Shown here: one piece after another, positions 48,998-59,529 of the stretch
Position numbering within the stretch: the stretch's first letter is position 1
Layout: the number at the start of each line of letters is the position of its first letter
Notes under the pieces: generated by a model
What the model was told of the DNA's origin: nothing
Database searches by the model: none
Seen by the model: the letters and a program-made list of their open reading frames with translations, nothing else
Program-made: the position numbers and the translations under genes
Assembly (NCBI GenBank): GCA_001692895.1
Contig: KV748194.1
Span: forward strand, 1,670,746 to 1,734,745
Length of the DNA: 64,000 nt
Direction of reading: 5' to 3'
From: Cenococcum geophilum 1.58
Lineage: Eukaryota > Ascomycota > Dothideomycetes > Gloniales > Gloniaceae

Positions 48998-50070
48998 AAG
49001 CTATATAGACTTCCTAATTTAATAATATCTAACTATAAAAGCTAGTTCGTTTTAGACTTTTAGTAAGCCCTATATAAGCAATTAAGTATATAAACATAAC
49101 TCTTAACTACCTTTTATTTAAAGATAGATAGTTAAACTAAAATTATAAACGTAATTATGGAACAATACCTATAAATATACTACTCCTACCTATAAAACGA
49201 CTAGGAAAAATGGCTACCTTTAGCTAAATTTACTACGAATAATATAATAAACAAATTAATAGGTATAACGCCATTCTATATAACCTACGGATAAGACCCT
49301 TAACTTAGATTTAAACTATAACCTAAAATTAATATAATAGGACCTATAATTAAACGGATTTAGTTAATTAATATATATAACTTTACTAATTAAATAAAGT
49401 AGTTAACGGAACTATTATAAAGTAAATTAGCNTANNNTTAAATANTATANAAATANTATATAAATAAAGGACNAGCTNNNNNNTAGGACTTTAAGGAAGG
49501 TAATATAGTTTACCTAAATATATAAAACCTAAAGACTTAACAGCCCTTAAAGAAACTAGATTAGAAGTTTATAGGCCTATACTAAATTAAGAAAAAACTA
49601 AGCCTATACGCTTATAAGCTTAAACTACTAACTAAGATAAAAAATATACCTAACGTTTTATGTAAACTTACTATAACCCTTAAAGGGTAAACCTATAACT
49701 TACAAAGTGCTACCGCTATCTTTTATAGTTATCAACAATGGTAACGGTTCTTACTTTATTAACTTAATTAATAATATATAATAGAAGATATAATCTAAAT
49801 AATTTAAACTTCTTATTAAATAGGAAAGATATAAGATGTATACTTAGGAACCTTATAAGCAAATTAAGACTAATATACCTTCCCTAGTAAAAGAATTCTA
49901 TAAAAACTATCCTTTGCGGCCTACTCTAGCTAGATAAATATAATATAAAGGTAAATAACTGCCACCTAATATAAATACACGAAACACAATAGCAAGAAGC
50001 TTAAATTTAAAAAGAACTTAAAATATATTATAACGTTTATAATACGGTTATATAATATATAAGATATTAA
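48998..50070 (+). pseudogene. E1 integrase C-terminal part, RIPed
   Basis: Resumes the E1 integrase with FKLYRLPNLIISNYKS (49000-49045) and continues with NDQEKWLPLAKFTTNNIINKLIG near 49197-49265. Decayed C-terminal sequence follows to about 50050. Ambiguous bases cluster at 49432-49482. Confidence 0.82.
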
Positions 50071-50210
50071 GGAACTTTAACTGCCAGTTAAAGTTATCTA
50101 ATTAGTTAAATTTGCCTTGCTAAGACCCTTTATAAAGATATTAGTTCTGCTTACTACTTTAACTAAGCTAATAGCGATTTTCTATCCTAGGGATGGAAAA
50201 TCCTAATTAG
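50071..50210 (+). repeat. hairpin module near the E1 3' end
   Basis: GGAACTTTAACTGCCAGTT at 50071 is followed by AAAGTT and TCTAATTAGTTAAAT. A 27-base palindrome lies at 50176-50202 (arms GATTTTCTATCC and GGATGGAAAATC). Third copy of the module found in Copia and E2. Confidence 0.85.
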
Positions 50211-50337
50211 TCTATTTAACGATTAGAACCGGTAAAACTCTATACCGCTACCTAACGCGAAAAAACAACACATAATATAAATATAAATTCTTAACTAAAT
50301 TAAATTAATTTAGACCTTTGGCTAAAAGGGGGGGTAC

Positions 50338-50681
50338 TATAACGGGACTAGCCTAGTTATAGTAGGAATGTCTTAGTAAAACACTTAATAGATAAATTCT
50401 AACGCTTTAACTAAATTCTGCCAAATTCTGCTAGCTTAATTAACTTCTACTAAATTCTGCTAGATTAATTAAATTTTACTAAAGTCCGTTAAAGACCGCA
50501 TGCGTATATGCGCACGTATTAACCACTAAGCCCCTAACTATTTAATTATATAATTCTCTTATTATTCCTTTCTCTTCTTTACGCAACGTCTTGTTCTTAG
50601 CGAGAGCTATATACCCTTAGATTTAGATAGAATTTATATCGTTCCTTCGAATCTTCCCCAAAATCTCTTCGCGCCCTTACA
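50338..50681 (+). repeat. 3' LTR of E1
   Basis: Begins TATAACGGGACTAGCC and ends CGCCCTTACA; 344 bp, as the 5' copy. Confidence 0.95.
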
Positions 50682-50686
50682 CTTAT

Positions 50687-51110
50687 AAGCTTTAACTACT
50701 AGATATAGGTTGTTTTAGGCCACTCTTTTACTACTACCAGAAGTAAGTAGATGGCTTCTATTAATATAGCTACTTAGGCGTTAATAAGGAACTTTTTTAA
50801 AGCTTTACCTAAAGGCGTATATATAGGTATTTACCTCTAATACGATCTATAGCACCTAGAAAGCTATAGGCCTTCTACCTTATAATTCTACTGCTATCTT
50901 AAAGACTCTTACCTATATAGAGGTAAGCCTAATCCTAATTATACTTACTAGGGTTTAGAACGGCTCTATTTAATATAGCGACGTTAAGCTCTATTAAGTC
51001 ATTAGTGTCTTTAGAGTACGTAAAGTAGTAGGTATATTTAATTTCTCTATATCCTGGCCATTACAAGGCTCTCTTATATATCTAGGTGTAACCTATAGCC
51101 TATAAATGAG
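50687..51110 (+). mobile_element. unidentified RIPed repeat, right half
   Basis: Continuation of 21540-22252 across the E1 insertion. A plus-strand frame with RIP stops reads pieces such as LPKGVYIGIYL and RPSTL-FYCYLKDSYLYRGKPNPNYTYQGLERLYLI around 50805-50970, which looks like genuine decayed protein. I do not recognise the family. RIP character fades at about 51110. Confidence 0.5.
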
Positions 51111-51674
51111 TGGATTAACGGGTCGTTGATCTGGAAAGGGACGTTGTAGGAATGTAGTGGTCGCCTATGCAATTAGTAGGCGCGCGGGTCTATATCACCA
51201 CCGTAACGTAGTTAAATTAATTTAAGCGATATTGCCATTGAAAGAGTAATATAAAAGCTTCAATTTGGCCTATTTGAAATATATATAAGCTCGTTGTTGA
51301 TTTTATTATAAATTAATCAAATATCACCTGTATGTGGCTCGCTACGTGGGGTGGCTCGCTTCCCGGTCAGCTACGTTATCTATTCCCGAGGTCTGAAGCG
51401 ACAAAGCTCGCCTGATTGACTTATGGGGGTACTAGCGGGGAGGGTAGAAAAGGAGCCGGGTATCCGGTTATTGGAAAGCCTTTCTAAGGCAAATAGATTG
51501 GCTGCGTTGGCAGTTAAGAGCCTACCATAGAGACAAGCTTCATTACCAAATGCTGCTAGGACGAGTTTAGTCATCAACAGCGTGTGCAACCCATTACTAA
51601 TATTGTTACTGACGGCCATAATGCTATAGTACATGTACACCCATACTGACATGGCTCAATACGTTGCGAGAAAC
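51111..51674. other. transition from RIPed nest to gene-bearing DNA
   Basis: Composition becomes normal. Minus-strand open frames at 51380-51652 and 51574-51885 overlap the end of the next gene or its 3' UTR and are not supported as genes. Confidence 0.5.
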
Positions 51675-52842
51675 CTAGTCCAATAGGGCCGCACTCGCAG
51701 CACCTGGGAAGAGGGTATCCGCCTCCTCTTCCGCGTTCTCCTGGCCCAGCTTCTCTCCTGATTCCAGAAGATCTTTCTCCTCGGTCTCTTCTAGTAATGC
51801 AACCTCTACATCTTCTTCGCCTCTTCCAGCAGCCCGTTGTTGACGACATGCTCGCCGAAGAATTAAAAAGTATCCAGCAGAGCATATACCAGTCAGAATG
51901 AAAAGCGGGATATGATTATACAGCCACTCCCCAACTGTCCAAGAAATCAAATAGAAGGTCCTTTCCCACGTTCCGATGTGGCCGTAGTAATCCCACTCTG
52001 TTGATCTGAAAACTGTTCGGATTGGACTTTCTCTCCCGCAAGGACGCTTGAACTTAGTATCTTTGATCGCATCCTCACGATCAACCAGCTCTATAGTCTT
52101 GATTTTCAGTCCATCCTCGAAATTTTCCCGACCAAGCCTCATCTGCACAAGCTTCTGCCCTGGCTGATCTAACGCTTTTCCGCCAGGGTTAGATCCGGTT
52201 GAAATATCAATGTGTGTGATGTCAAATTGCAATACTTCGGTGTAGCGGTCTTCCAGCATTGTTGTGTGCGAATATGAGAGTTCGAAGGTGCCGTACTTAG
52301 TGCCCACGTTCCAAGACTCGTCAAGCATGTTCATCTCAATTATCTTACTCATAATCGGGGCCGATAGGTTGGCGGGCGTTTGGAATGCCCGGGGCTTGAG
52401 GGGAAGAGGAGCGAGAGGAGCAATGCGTTTACCGTTTAGCAGGAGGGTGTGCGAGTCTACGGTGAAGTTAAGGAGCTATGTAGACTCGATTGTTAGATCT
52501 ATATTTCTATTCTGATACAAGAGTCCATATACGAATCAGCGCGCTTACCAATGAATTATCCACCGGCTCCTCTGCCCACGGCTCATATGTTTGGCCCAAC
52601 TTCCTCACTCTGAAGGGACACCCCAAGCACTCCATTTTAACGACATAGCTTTTCTGAAGCCCTACAGGTGTAATATTTGCCGCGATAAGTGGCGGCTTAA
52701 GCCTGTGGTCTTTATAGTAATCGGCCGTTGCTTCAGGCTCATAGCTCCAGGTATAGTCTCTCCAGTTCTCAGATGTCGCGCCGAGGTAAGAGGCCGCAAC
52801 ATTAGCGGTGAAGAGAGAAGTCAAGGCGATAAGGGAACGCAT
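51675..52842 (-). CDS. DUF7728-type single-pass membrane protein
   Basis: Exon 1 is 52842-52549, the intron 52548-52476 (73 bp, GTAAGC...ATAG, phase 0) and exon 2 52475-51675, giving 364 residues. The junction reads VDNSL|LLNFTVDSHTLLLNG, a pattern I associate with fungal DUF7728 proteins. It starts with a signal peptide (MRSLIALTSLFTANVAAS). A CxxC pair lies at C72/C75 (CLGCPF). A single membrane segment at about 287-304 (HIPLFILTGICSAGYFLIL) is followed by basic residues and an acidic, Glu-rich cytosolic tail. It is therefore predicted to be a type I membrane protein of the secretory pathway. The molecular function is not established. The sequence is intact and un-RIPed although it starts only about 560 bases from the RIPed nest. 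Confidence 0.82.
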
Positions 52843-53303
52843 GTTTACAATTTTAAAGAGAGAACAGTGAAAGTAAGAGTAGATGGAAAAACGAGTGAAC
52901 GATAAGGGGTTTGTAAAAGGTATAGGAGGATTTGCGAGGATAAGTCCACTGTCAGTGGCAGTGCCCTTATTGCTTGGCAGGCTGATGTGGCTAATTAATT
53001 TTCTCCGCGGGTATTTATCAGGTCACTAAATAGACATTACAGATCACGTGGTCAGCAGCCTTGCGAATAATCCTTTCAACGACAGCACCTGCCGCTAATT
53101 CGGAATTAAAATTGATTGGATAATAGCATTTAATTCACTTAACCGATTGACTCAACTTTCACTAGTAAGACCTTGACACAAAGTGGAGTTGGACGGTAGT
53201 GTAGCTAGGTGCGCGTGCGAGTACCACTCCAGATCGTTAGTGTCAACTTCCCGACGAAAATCTGATGTAAATACTGCAGGAAATCGGTCTGCCCACCGTT
53301 GAA
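52843..53303. other. intergenic, promoter side of the DUF7728 gene
   Basis: Normal composition, no gene recognised. Presumed to hold the minus-strand promoter; no specific box is asserted. Confidence 0.4.
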
Positions 53304-54112
53304 TCAAAATCGTCGCTCAGAGAGGCCCCCCGGGTTCTGTGGGACATGAAAAGCCGAATGTCGCGCTGAGAAGGTAATGTTACACTGGCCTTCTCCATTA
53401 CCGCATGCAGGAACCCCGGGATGAATTTGGTATTGATCTGCTTCCGTGTGCAGTATTGACTTGGCGCGCATTGGTAGGCGGCTCATTGGGACCTTGGTAG
53501 ACGAAAACATCACAAGGAGGCTTGACACGTAAAGAGGCACGGTATATATGTAGCTTGTGCTTGTTCTGCACTGCTCTGATTTCACCCACTTGTACGAGAA
53601 ACTATGTGCTTTCTTCGAACCGGTTCCGTGAACGACCAGGTCAACGTTTAGAGGCTGAAGACCTGTCACTTTCCCACAAGCCAACCAGTTGAGTTGGCGA
53701 AGTTTAGGCGAGTGGATGGGATCTGCATGCACGTCACGCAATGGGCCTGAAGCTCCATTGTCAATGGCAGACGGAATTCGCAGAATACGATGCACTTATC
53801 CTGAACGCCTGTACCTGCATCAACCCTAGATTTCCCGGCGTCTGAAAGCGGAGTAGCGAGCGCAACAACCCTGCCAGGAACAGGAAGAAGAAGTGATCTT
53901 CATCTGATTGGGAGAAATTTATGATCGACTGCGTCAGAGTTCATTCTGGATGTCTTTACCTCTTCACACGTGGAGAATCCGAGACCTTGGGAGCTGGTCA
54001 CATCAACCTGGGCTATTCTTGTCACCTTGTAGAGTGACAATACAGTAAAGCTAGGACCGGCTCCCGGAAGCCTCAAAGCCTCAAGTTTCAAGTAGATCGG
54101 TTGTAACCGCAA
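53304..54112 (-). pseudogene. possible decayed or multi-exon gene, unrecognised
   Basis: Three minus-strand frames overlap in succession: 54112-53900 (70 codons), 53795-53304 (163 codons) and, in another frame, 53589-53398 (63 codons, including PPCDVFVYQGPNEPP, which looks protein-like). Composition is normal and not RIPed. I could not build a convincing spliced model and recognise no family. It may be a decayed gene or chance frames. Confidence 0.25.
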
Positions 54113-54269
54113 ACAGATGCATCTTGAGTCTTAAAGGAAATACTCATGGAAATCACAGACTCTAATGGCATGCGCGTCTATCTGCCTGATAACTCGATAT
54201 GACTACAAAGAGGCTGCAAGCCTCGAACACTTCAATCTGCTTCTCTACCTGTATTATAAAAAAAAGAGT

Positions 54270-54400
54270 TGTGCCTCTGTGCTTTGTCGCTCACTTCAGT
54301 CGTTCGTTCCTGTCGCTCACTTCAGTCATTCATTTCTGTCCCTTACTTCAGTCATTCGTTCCTGTCACTCATTCTAGTCACTCGTTTTCCCTCGAACTCT
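54270..54400. repeat. short tandem repeat upstream of the secreted-protein gene
   Basis: Four imperfect copies of a unit of about 26-27 bases resembling TCGTTCCTGTC(G/A)CTCACTTCAGTCAT. It ends about 45 bases before the ATG at 54441, so it lies in the promoter or 5' UTR. Confidence 0.75.
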
Positions 54401-54440
54401 CACTAGTCACTCTTTAATTTATCACACATTATACTCAAAC

Positions 54441-55165
54441 ATGAGGTTCTCAACTCTCTCCCTCTTTGCCGTGTGCGGCCTCTTTGCCAATGCCTTTGCG
54501 GTCCCTACCACTGTCCAGCGACGCGGTGTTACCGTTAGCCAAGTCGAAGAGCGCCATGTCCCGAAGATCTGTACCATCGTGAGCGGCCTTCTTGAGGAGG
54601 TCAAAGGCTGCACCCATTCTATCAGTGCGTCCCTCAACCAAATTCTTTTTACTGTGAGTTACTAACTGCAGGAATCAGATGTCACCATTTCTACTTGCCA
54701 AGGTATCAAGATCACTAAGACTGTGAAGACCTCGGTTATCGCCTCTATCCAGGGCAACTGCCATAAGATGGTTTCTTCTTTCTCCACAGCCTGCTTCTCC
54801 ATTGGAGACCTCGAATTTGTTGAGTTGGCTGAAGGAGACCTGAGGTTTCTGGTTTCCTGCTGCGTTGAGATTATATTGGAAATTGTCTGCACTTTGCTAC
54901 ACTGCATTAAGGTTCTTGGCTGCAGTAAGTTTCCTAAGGCCCACGGTCCTTAATTGAGTATGGTTTTGCTAATGATAGTATAGCAATTACGGAACTCCTA
55001 GGCTTTCTCCTTCCTCTCCTATGCAACGCCTTCATTGCCCTTCTCTCCGCCATTGGGTGTGTGGTTGGCAACTTTATCTCATGCATCAAAGCCGCACTTG
55101 AGTGCTACCTATCCGAAATTATTAAGTGTTTCGGTGGCTTTGCTGAACTCCTGGAATACTTGTAA
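54441..55165 (+). CDS. small secreted cysteine-rich protein
   Basis: Three exons are proposed: 54441-54624, 54679-54924 and 54984-55165. The introns are 54625-54678 (GTGCGT...ATCAG) and 54925-54983 (GTAAGT...GTATAG). The product is 203 residues. It has a clear signal peptide (MRFSTLSLFAVCGLFANAFA) and a dibasic VQRR site at about 25-28 that could be processed by a Kex2-type protease. The mature part has 15 cysteines and hydrophobic helical segments (for example LLGFLLPLLCNAFIALLSAIGC). I recognise no family. Size, secretion signal and cysteine content fit effector-like small secreted proteins, but so would a cell-wall or surface protein. An alternative acceptor at 54671 would break the frame, so the one at 54678 was chosen. 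Confidence 0.72.
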
Positions 55166-56701
55166 GCGTTCCGATTATCGGGTAGGACTAGCTAGACAGC
55201 GCAAAACGTGGAACCGGGCGTTTGATTCAGTACACAGACCTATGACAAGACAGCCACTCAACATCTAGCCCGTATTTGTAATATATAATCTCATAAAACG
55301 ACAATTCATGTTAATGAAACATTTCTGAGAATAATCCTTTTTTACTTACTCTGCAGCGCTTCCTTGATCTCTTTATTCCAATTTACTCATCTGCATTGCA
55401 TACCCTGCAGCTTTCTTATCTCTCTGGACCATGCACTAGATGTCGATATTGCAGTATGAGACTGCTATGAACATTCTCCGAATATCCGCGTTTGACGACT
55501 TCAAGTNCATGATCAATGTCAGGGTTACATCAAGCAGCCCGGACGCCGAGTCTGCAACATATTTGCTAAGGGGAAATTTTGGCGCATCAGATCTTAGTTC
55601 TCCTGCCGATCTACAATATAATGAAGATCGCCAAGAATCAGAAATCCGATAGGTCTAGGGATCAGTTCTGAAGACTTTTAAGGCGAGTCTAGTGGTGATG
55701 TTTTAGGCAAGGGCGAGCGCCACTAAAGGGAGCCGAAGCCACTAAATTCAACCGGGCTTTAAGCTTTCCACAGTCCATTTGCAACATAGAAATCGTTTGA
55801 TCTCAGCAGCTTCAAGGGGCACCAGCGTCATATATGCATTTTCAGATATTGATAAGGCCCACCATTGACTTGGTTCCCAATTTCGGAACAGAAAACCTCG
55901 ATCAATGCTGGGTTGTGTGCCATGTGATCTTCAACATCCATGTGCTTGCTCATTTTGGGTTGAACTCTTGAAGCTATGACCCCGGGATTGATTCTCCCCA
56001 CAAATCAAGTATCTCAGAAATTAATCTCACTGCTACTGATAGGGTCACTAACCGGCACAAACCATTCTAAACTCAGAATTGATTTGCAACTTAGCTAGGC
56101 GATATATTCGGAAGTGATATCACCATAATTGCATTGACACTAAATTAAAGATGCGTCGGATAGCCGCTTCATCGCTGATTAGAAATGAGGTGGAGACGGT
56201 GGCCTAGGTTCGAGGCGAAGTGGAATGGCCCACGGGGTGGAAATAAAAACACATTAGACTAATTGGTACCTATGCGTGTAGACAAGGTAGGATTAGGTAC
56301 TCCACCCAAATAATGGTTATAAGATTAATAGATCATTTCGAACAAAGTCCTATGATTACTCTTGAGAGCATTCCTGCTCTGCCAGATAGAGAATACGCAG
56401 CTGAAAAGCTTTTGAGAACCGCCAAGGATCGGAAAAAACTGACGCTAAAGAGTGAAACTCATCCAGGAGCATGGGTGGGATGTTTTCAGATGTAGGCCAA
56501 GGGATATACTTCGTCTCGGGTACGTACGGCTGGCCAGACTCAATATCCTTGCCCGATACTTCAGTCCAATAGAAAACAGATCGATTTGTAACCCTAGAGA
56601 TTGAAACCTGGACGACATAATTTATACATAATCAATAGTTACAAAGTGGCGAGACGGTTCCCATCAACTTACAATTCCTATTTACACAATACTATACATA
56701 T
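55166..56701. other. intergenic, no supported gene
   Basis: About 1.5 kb of normal composition. Two short plus-strand frames (55440-55652, with an ambiguous base at 55507, and 56313-56495) are not recognised. I see no RNA gene or transposon. Confidence 0.4.
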
Positions 56702-58290
56702 CTACTCTTCCTGCCGTGTTGTTTCATATCTCTTGCCTCTAAAGGCCCACAAACCCCAATTACCACAGCTAATGTCCTGAGGGTCTAAATCATTTAGATC
56801 CCACCTCAAACTCCTAAATTTATTTTCACCAGGTTCCATCAACAGATCCACCTCACCAGCCATCTTCTCTTCCACCCATCGTAAATCCCGTTGCATATCC
56901 CACTCTGTGTATCCGGTGGCCAATATGGGTACTTTTGTTTCCAGCAGGAGTGATAAGGTCTCTTCCCATTCGTGTGAGCTAGCTGGATGGCCTAAGCCGG
57001 GGTGAAATAGCATAAAGCAGTCGAAGTAGGGATCGTAGGGATAGAAATGGCCTGCTTTATGGAGAGTATGGTAATATTCAACATAGGTGCTAATTTTTAG
57101 TTCACTACTAATTCGGTCCTCAACAACAGCACCGAAGGGATTGGAAGGCGTCCGAGGTGGCAGGGGAAATTCATCATCGCGGTTGGCCATGGACTCGGGA
57201 CCAATGAATATGAGGTGGAACTTAACGCGGGGAAAGAGGTAGACAAGCTGTATCCAAACTTCACGAGGGAGCGAGGATTCGGCGCGAGCACCGACGATAA
57301 AGATACGCACGGCCGGTGGGGTCAGTCGAAGGCCTTTGATGTCACCTCCACCACCAGTACGGGGCGGGTGAAGCGTGTAGCGAAGGGCTAAGGGTACCAT
57401 TAGTTCATATCGCGAATGATTTACGAGCAGTACTCACCACTTAAGCTTTTGAGCCCCTCCACTGTCAACCTGCCGCCTTTGCGGATGTTGTACGGGCTCA
57501 ATTCGTGTAAAACGCTAGCGATTGTGACTGGGTAAGTCAGAAGTTTGGTAGCTTGTCGCAGGTTACGGTCTTCGTTGATAGCTGCAAATTCCCTTGAATA
57601 TAAGAACGTGTCCCAGTTCGTCATGTTGACCAGTGCCTCCTCCAATTGTGGTCCTGGACACTCGAATTCGGGAAAGAAACGACCGGACCGAAGGTCGTGA
57701 TCGTCTTCATTGATTTGCCTAAGGGTATCGCAGATCTCCAAATGAGACTCGTAATCACCCGCAAAGTGTTCCTCTGAGCAGTATACAGGAATCCCGCAAT
57801 CGGGACATTCGTATTGAACGTGCGCAGGCGGTGAACCTGCCATTGAAGATTTCTTGGTCTCTGGATCATCTGGGGTAGTTGGTAGCCGCGTTTGCCTGTG
57901 GTCGGGGTGAGGGCAGCAGGCATGATGTTTTATGAAAGCAGCACGCCGTCGGATATCGGGAGAAGGCGAATTGGAGAAGGAGTGAAATAGATTGTCTGGC
58001 TGGAGCAAGAGGCGCCGTTGGTCCCCGCGCACACGGGTATGCTCTAGTCCTAGCATAGTCTTTGCTTGGAATGGTTCGCTAGCAGCATTCTGTTCATGCC
58101 TAGAGGTCGAAGATGCAAATCGCTTTGCAAGAGCATGTTGCGGTGATGTTCGGATTATGGTGGGCTGATTGTCCTGTGAGGAGATCCATCTTTGCTGGGA
58201 AGGGCAGACTTGGCGGGTACGGCGCAATTGAGGTCGCGTCCCAGACCTGAGAGATGCTAGACACTTCTGACAGGTGTAGGATGACCGCAT
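56702..58290 (-). CDS. MSS51: mitochondrial COX1 translational activator Mss51
   Basis: Exon 1 is 58290-57438, the intron 57437-57388 (50 bp, GTGAGT, branch ACTAAT, TTAG) and exon 2 57387-56702, giving 512 residues. The splice restores SLSALRYTLHPPRTG, a conserved stretch. The N-terminus is basic and Ser/Arg-rich (MRSSYTCQKCLASLR), typical of a mitochondrial presequence. A MYND-like zinc finger holds C162, C165, C171, H175, H183 and C187. Cys-Pro dipeptides, including one in HACCPHPDH, could act as heme-responsive motifs as described for yeast Mss51. The C-terminal half (LRLTPPAVRIFIVGARAES) is the Mss51 C-terminal domain. In yeast it activates translation of COX1 mRNA and binds newly made Cox1 on the inner membrane. 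Confidence 0.9.
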
Positions 58291-58529
58291 GTTGCGGCTC
58301 TCTCCAAGATGCTGATATCGAATGTAAATCTAAGAGGTATTTCGATGAGGCTTGGATAGTTGCCAAGGCGGATATGGAGAAACCATTGCCGAAGAGATCG
58401 TCGGGCAAAGCTCCTGGATTACCTCAGCGGGCCCGGACGCGATTCTGTTGGTGCGGAGTCAGTCGGCCCGCAAGCGAATGACTAACCACGTTTGTGGTGC
58501 ACCACCAGAATCACATCTAGAAGAAGGCA
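58291..58529. other. intergenic, promoter side of MSS51
   Basis: Normal to GC-rich sequence upstream of MSS51. Short plus-strand frames are not supported. Confidence 0.4.
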
Positions 58530-58870
58530 CTTCGTAAGGTAGCGATACTAATTAATACTACCTTTCTTAGCTATACATTTAATAGCGCCGGTTTCCTTAC
58601 TTATTTAAAACCGGGGTTTTCTACCTAGCTTATTGCGAAGGCCTAGTCGTTTTATACTAGTAGTAATCTCTTATACTTTATAAAGCTCTAGCTTTAACGC
58701 CTTCTCTTCTATAGTCTCGGGCCTTTAGTATAGTAAGATCTAAGCTTAGAGAGTCCTTACTAGCAATTATAGAGCATATTAGGAAGGGTCTAACCCTTTT
58801 TAGGTGGGAGGTGTGCGCATATTAATTGGGAGTGTATACGTATTATTCAGGGTGTATAACTAGCAGTAGT
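58530..58870. mobile_element. small RIPed transposon relic
   Basis: About 340 bases with the TpA-rich, CpA-poor character of RIP lie isolated between un-RIPed genes. No termini, LTR or protein can be recognised, so the family is unknown. A relic of a repeat is the simplest reading. Confidence 0.5.
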
Positions 58871-59529
58871 CAATGTTAAAGCTTTAATATTCTTTAATCA
58901 ACTCAACTTAATCGGAGCCTCCAAATTGATTGAATTGCCAAGCCAGCGAACTCAGTTGGTTGAACTGATTGAGTCTTGGCACCCAACTCAACTCAATATT
59001 GAAGTCTCGTTGATTGATTTGCAACCCTGCTCGCGCACTCCATTGCAGGAAACAATCTGTGGAGTTCAAGGTGTCCCAGATCTTAGCGCAGTTGGGAAGA
59101 AAACTGAGGTCACTGACACAGTAGATGCTCGCTTCTGATTTGTTATGAGCGCGAGCTTTGAGACTGCAGCGTCCTTTGATACGGGGATAGCGAAAAGGAC
59201 CATAGATCAAAAATGTACTCCGCAATGTTCATTCAACCATTATCGTTACTGTTTGTTGATTTGATTATGTGTCCGCCCCACCAGGTAATCTATAAAACAT
59301 ATGCATATCAAGGTTTAAATTAAGCCGATGTATAATCTAATTCAGCTTGACTACGTAACAAGTTTTATTGAGGTACCAGTAACTTACCACTTTTCATAAG
59401 TCATTTCATGCAGCTAGCCCTCGCTAACCAGATTGCATCGAACTAATTTACAAATCTTCATTCCACAAGCACACCCAATCACCGTGGTATCTAAACATTC
59501 CAACGCTGCGTATTCCAAGTATAACTCAC
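58871..59529. other. intergenic, 3' side of RSE1
   Basis: Normal composition. A 105-codon minus-strand frame (58908-59225) is not recognised. The stretch 58895-59020 is rich in AACTCAA/TTGA motifs. Confidence 0.4.

Larger units (their letters stand above)
22253..50681 (+). mobile_element. Ty3/Gypsy retrotransposon E1, outermost of the nest
   Basis: Two 344 bp LTRs (22253-22596, 50338-50681) delimit it. The target duplication is CCTAT (22248-22252) and CTTAT (50682-50686), the single difference being a RIP-type C-to-T. A purine-rich tract ending in GGGGGGG precedes the 3' LTR. After removal of the nested E2 and E3 (with their duplicated bases) about 6.05 kb remains, a normal Gypsy length. Gag, protease and RT lie left of E2, RNase H and integrase N-terminus between E2 and E3, and the rest of integrase right of E3. 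Confidence 0.94.

Noticed and set aside
51380..51885. Two minus-strand ORFs before the DUF7728 stop
   Set aside because: One lies in the presumed 3' UTR and the other is a frame shadow of exon 2.
56313..56495. 60-codon ORF with a faint resemblance to a WLM-type protease segment
   Set aside because: Too short, no zinc-binding motif, no neighbouring exon found.
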